DNA from: Roseiterribacter gracilis
GTDB taxonomy: Bacteria > Pseudomonadota > Alphaproteobacteria > BOG-932 > Roseiterribacteraceae
Assembly (NCBI GenBank): GCA_018332375.1
Contig: BOPV01000001.1
Location: 2,480,001 to 2,544,000, forward strand
DNA length: 64,000 nt
Reading direction: 5' to 3'
Part shown: in pieces, positions 61,023 to 64,000 of the stretch
How the letters are laid out: each line of letters opens with the position of its first letter
Numbering within the stretch: the stretch's first letter is position 1
Position numbers and translations under genes: made by a program
Notes under the pieces: model-generated
What the model saw: only the letters and a program-made list of their open reading frames with translations
Told to the model about the DNA's origin: nothing
The model's database searches: none

Positions 61023-62393
61023 ATGAGCTTCAATTTCACCGTCTCGCTAAGCTTCTCGTCGATCGATCCCGCCATCCAGGCGCTGATCAAGCAAGATGCC
61101 GAAGCCGCACTGCGCTATTACGGGAAATATTTCCAAGCTCAGGGCAGTTTCGATCTGCAGATCAACTTCTCTGCGCTCGGCAGCAGCGTGCTGGCGCAAG
61201 CGCAACCGAACGCCTATGTGCCGGCGCTGACGCCCGATCCCGCAACCGGCTTTCGCATCTTGAAGCCGACTTGGTTGCCCGAATTCCAAACCGGCAAAGA
61301 CTTCAACGGACCCGAAGTCCCGGAAGGGTTGATCGAGGTCAATACCGACCTTCTATCGCGCTTCTGGTTTGATCCGACGCCCGACGATCGCAGCGACGCG
61401 GCGCCGTTTGGGCAAAGCGATTTTCTCGCCATTCTGACGCACGAGTTGGGGCATATTTTCGGCTTCGATCCGGCGCGCAATTTCGACGGCGGTTTCACCA
61501 CCGACGTGCGCACGATCTATGATCTGCACACCAGCGCCGCGGGCTTCTACGACAGTGTCGCGATGCGTGAAGCAGCCGGTGGGCCGGTCGCGATCGACAC
61601 GACGCACGGCAACGGATCGCGCTGGGCGCATCTCGCCAGCGCTGCCGACATCATGTTCTGGCAAGAGAACCGCGTCCGCACCTTCTCGGCCGTCGATCTG
61701 GCTGTGTTTCATGACGAAGGCATGGTGTCGGCAACACCCGACGCGACCGACAATATCTGGTTCGGCGTCGACGGTGCCGCTGACAGTGTTGATGGCGGCG
61801 CCGGCAACGACACGTTGTTTGGCTTGGACGGCAACGACACGCTGACCGGCGGCGCAGGCAACGATTTCATCGCCGGCGGCACCGGCTATGACACCGCCGT
61901 CTTTGTCGAGGGTCGCGCGGCCGCGACGGTGACGCGCAACGGCAACGGCACCCTGACCGTCAGCGGCCCTGATGGCAGCGACACGTTGCGCGACGTCGAA
62001 GTGCTGCGCTTTGGCGATAAGACCCTGTTCAACGCAACCGGCGCCGACGCGACCGTCGCGCGCCTCTACGGCGCCGCCTTTGCGCGTGCACCCGACGCGG
62101 CCGGGTTGAACGTGCAGCTCGACGCGTTGCATGCGGGACTGACCCCGCTGCAGCTTGCTGCAAATTTCATCGGTTCGGCTGAATTCGTGGCCCGCTACGG
62201 CGCAGCACCCAGCGACGTCGCCTATGTCACCGCGCTCTACAACAACGTGCTGGGCCGTATCCCCGACCAGGGCGGGTTCAACGTGCAGGTCGATGCGCTG
62301 GCACATGGCACGACGCGCGCGCAGCTGCTGCTGAATTTCGGCGAGTCACCGGAAAACCAGGTCAAAGTCAGCGCCGACTGGCTGCTCGCCTGA
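61023..62393 (+). CDS. RTX/DUF4214 zinc-metalloprotease-like protein, paralogue 4
   Basis: 456 residues from ATG 61023 (MSFNFTVSLSFSS). The N-terminal ~100 residues differ more from copies 1-3. FWFDPTPDD is kept, then HELGHIFGF (H140, E141, H144), THGNGSRWAH, DIMFWQ (Met kept), SAVDLAVFHDEGM and an RTX block with three good nonapeptides (GGAGNDTLF, GLDGNDTLT, GGAGNDFIA). DUF4214 tail shares 50 identical bases with paralogue 3. 29 bases after paralogue 3. Confidence 0.82.
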   Translation: MSFNFTVSLSFSSIDPAIQALIKQDAEAALRYYGKYFQAQGSFDLQINFSALGSSVLAQAQPNAYVPALTPDPATGFRILKPTWLPEFQTGKDFNGPEVPEGLIEVNTDLLSRFWFDPTPDDRSDAAPFGQSDFLAILTHELGHIFGFDPARNFDGGFTTDVRTIYDLHTSAAGFYDSVAMREAAGGPVAIDTTHGNGSRWAHLASAADIMFWQENRVRTFSAVDLAVFHDEGMVSATPDATDNIWFGVDGAADSVDGGAGNDTLFGLDGNDTLTGGAGNDFIAGGTGYDTAVFVEGRAAATVTRNGNGTLTVSGPDGSDTLRDVEVLRFGDKTLFNATGADATVARLYGAAFARAPDAAGLNVQLDALHAGLTPLQLAANFIGSAEFVARYGAAPSDVAYVTALYNNVLGRIPDQGGFNVQVDALAHGTTRAQLLLNFGESPENQVKVSADWLLA

Positions 62394-62482
62394 AGCTTGC
62401 GCCCGCAATTGCGCGCTTCTTTGTAATTCAGCAAGAATGATCCGGGATACTCGGCGCAGCGCACAGCATTGTGGGGCATGTC

Positions 62483-63853
62483 TTGGCATTCAACTTTCAA
62501 GTCACGCTCAGCGATACCAACCAGATCGACGCGACGACGCGCGATCTCGTGCTTGCCGACATCAATGCAGCGCTGCGCTATCTCGGCACGTTCTTCACCG
62601 GACGCGGCACGGTCGACGTCGTCGTCACCTGGGTGAGCCAGGACGCCGACACATTGGCCAGCGCCGGGCCGAACGGCTTTTACTCGCTCACCAATAGCGG
62701 GCCGGCATCGAACGTCTACACCGCGATCACGACCTACGAGCTGCTGACCGGTCGGGACCCCAACGGCGCCGACAACGACGCCAACGTGCAGATTAACCCG
62801 GCCAACCTCAATGAATTCTGGTTCGATCCGACGCCCGACGACCGCACCGACCTGCCGCCGTTCGGCAAAGTCGATTTCCTCAGCACCATCCTGCACGAGC
62901 TGGCCCACACGTTCGGCTTTATCAGCTTTCGCAATTTCGATGGCTCGTTCGACGACAACGCCCGCGCGCCGTTCGACCTGTTCACCACCAACGGCGGCGG
63001 CACCTACGACAGCGAAGCGGTGCGTGAAGTCGCCGGCGGTCCGGTCGCACTGGACACGACGCACGGCGAAGGTTCGCGCTGGAATCACCTGACCGATCGC
63101 ACCGACCTTCTCTATTACGCGGCCAATGCAAGCTCGTCGCGCAACTACTCGCTGGTCGATCTTGCGATCCTGCATGATGCGGGGATGGTGTCGAACACGC
63201 CCGGTGCCGGCGCCGACATCTGGTTCGGGTCGAACGGCAGCGACACGATCGATGGCGGTGCAGGCAACGACCAGCTGTTCGCGCTTGAAGGCGACGACCG
63301 GATTACTGGCGGCAGCGGCAACGACGTGATCGACGGTGGAACAGGGTACGACACGGTCATCTTCGCCGCGACGCGTGCGAGCGAAGTGATCACCGGCAAA
63401 GCCAGCACCTCGTTCACGGTCAGCGGCACGGCGGGCACTGACACGGTTCGCCATGTCGAGGTGCTTCAATTCAGCGACAAGACCTTGTTCGCGCTGACCG
63501 GTACCGACGCGACGGTCGCGCGCCTCTACGGCGCCGCCTTCGCGCGCGCGCCCGATGCAGCCGGCCTTGGCGTGCAGCTCGGCGCGCTCCATGGCGGCAC
63601 GACGACGACGCAGCTGGCGAACAATTTCATCGCATCGGCCGAGTTCGCCGCGCGCTATGGCGCGGCACCCAGTGACGTCGCCTATGTCACCGCGCTCTAC
63701 ACCAACGTGCTGGGCCGCATTCCCGACCAGGGCGGGTTCGACGTGCAAGTGAACGCGCTGTCACACGGCACGACGCGCGCGCAGTTGCTGATCAATTTCG
63801 GCGAGTCACCGGAAAACCAAGCCAAGGTAAGCGCCGACTGGCTGCTGACCTAA
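62483..63853 (+). CDS. RTX/DUF4214 zinc-metalloprotease-like protein, paralogue 5
   Basis: 456 residues if translation begins at TTG 62483, which aligns with the other paralogues (AFNFQVTLSD) and has GGGG upstream; GTG 62471 is the alternative. FWFDPTPDD, HELAHTFGF (~H138), THGEGSRWNH, DLLYYAA, SLVDLAILHDAGM, RTX (GGAGNDQLF, ALEGDDRIT, GGSGNDVID) and DUF4214 with the shared LINFGESPENQAKVSADW tail. Followed by a strong terminator, marking the end of the array. Confidence 0.82.
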   Translation: MAFNFQVTLSDTNQIDATTRDLVLADINAALRYLGTFFTGRGTVDVVVTWVSQDADTLASAGPNGFYSLTNSGPASNVYTAITTYELLTGRDPNGADNDANVQINPANLNEFWFDPTPDDRTDLPPFGKVDFLSTILHELAHTFGFISFRNFDGSFDDNARAPFDLFTTNGGGTYDSEAVREVAGGPVALDTTHGEGSRWNHLTDRTDLLYYAANASSSRNYSLVDLAILHDAGMVSNTPGAGADIWFGSNGSDTIDGGAGNDQLFALEGDDRITGGSGNDVIDGGTGYDTVIFAATRASEVITGKASTSFTVSGTAGTDTVRHVEVLQFSDKTLFALTGTDATVARLYGAAFARAPDAAGLGVQLGALHGGTTTTQLANNFIASAEFAARYGAAPSDVAYVTALYTNVLGRIPDQGGFDVQVNALSHGTTRAQLLINFGESPENQAKVSADWLLT

Positions 63854-63861
63854 GCAACAAA

Positions 63862-63887
63862 AAGGGCGCTCCCGCGGGAGCGCCCTT
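63862..63887 (+). terminator. Terminator after the metalloprotease-like array
   Basis: AAGGGCGCTCCC and GGGAGCGCCCTT form a twelve-base stem with a minimal loop, with A-run before and TTATT after. It ends the array and faces the convergent gene at the right edge. Confidence 0.8.
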
Positions 63888-63909
63888 ATTCGTACCGGCT
63901 CGACGACGC

Positions 63910-64000
63910 TCAGTGCGCGTCGGCCCAGACCTTGCGCTTCACCAGGTACATCAGCGCGGTGAACACGCCGAGGAAGATCATCACCTTGGCGCCCATGCGC
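63910..64000 (-). CDS. C-terminus of a membrane protein, probably cytochrome c1 (5' end outside window)
   Basis: Only the last 29 full codons are present. The segment RMGAKVMIFLGVFTALMYLV followed by KRKVWADAH and the stop resembles the C-terminal membrane anchor of alphaproteobacterial cytochrome c1 from the bc1 complex. The heme-binding part lies outside the window, so the name is a pattern match only. Confidence 0.5.
   Translation of the reverse strand, partial: RMGAKVMIFLGVFTALMYLVKRKVWADAH

Noticed and set aside
56666-63853. Serralysin (M10B) family assignment for the RTX proteases
   Set aside because: Serralysins need HExxHxxGxxH; the third His is absent in all five copies and a distant His motif is conserved instead.

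Overview
This window is a GC-rich stretch of a Gram-negative chromosome, almost certainly from an alphaproteobacterium. The pointers are an RcdA/DUF1465 cell-cycle protein beside rpmE, an Hpt/response-regulator pair, a divergent epmA/efp pair, an mreBCD-mrdA-rodA cluster, a CheZ/CheY pair and alpha-type dispersed palindromic repeats. I saw no prophage, insertion sequence, CRISPR array or rRNA. Most of it reads as ordinary chromosome with tight, often overlapping operons. The species cannot be named from the sequence alone.

Layout. 1-7.1 kb: the end of a sensor kinase, glycolytic aldolase with thiE, a small DUF2975/HTH module, epmA (EF-P lysyl-ligase) divergent from efp, and an inositol-phosphatase gene. 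7.2-11.5 kb: a three-gene operon with a very long Ala/Pro-rich periplasmic OmpA-like protein, a MotA/ExbB-like channel and a MotB-like partner. 11.5-16.5 kb: Hpt/response regulator, ABC exporter, rpmE, rcdA, a small heat-shock gene with a ROSE-like RNA thermometer, and a thioesterase. 16.6-22.4 kb: patatin with 3-hydroxybutyrate dehydrogenase, M20 amidohydrolase, MBL hydrolase, then leuA behind a candidate leader-peptide attenuator. 22.5-31.1 kb: a PEP-CTERM protein, then mreB-mreC-mreD-mrdA-mrdA2-rodA with two complete tandem PBP2 genes, and tRNA-Lys. 31.1-44.3 kb: metabolic and envelope genes, including a nitrilase-family protein lacking the catalytic Cys, and a stomatin/GntR operon. 44.4-49.0 kb: a six-gene minus-strand envelope operon. 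49.2-55.4 kb: class III cyclase with NDH-2, peroxiredoxin, LysR regulator and an M2 dipeptidyl carboxypeptidase. 55.5-56.5 kb: cheZ and cheY.

56.7-63.9 kb is the most unusual part: five tandem same-strand paralogues. Each has an N-terminal HExxH zinc-peptidase-like domain with a displaced, leishmanolysin-like third-ligand candidate, a short RTX calcium-binding block, and a C-terminal DUF4214 pair ending in a near-identical tail. None has an N-terminal signal peptide, which suggests type I secretion. No transporter is in view. The window closes on what looks like the end of cytochrome c1.

Cell-envelope growth (mre/mrd/rod, the stator-like operon, DedA/DoxX), motility signalling (cheY/cheZ) and secretion of a diversified enzyme family are the main themes.
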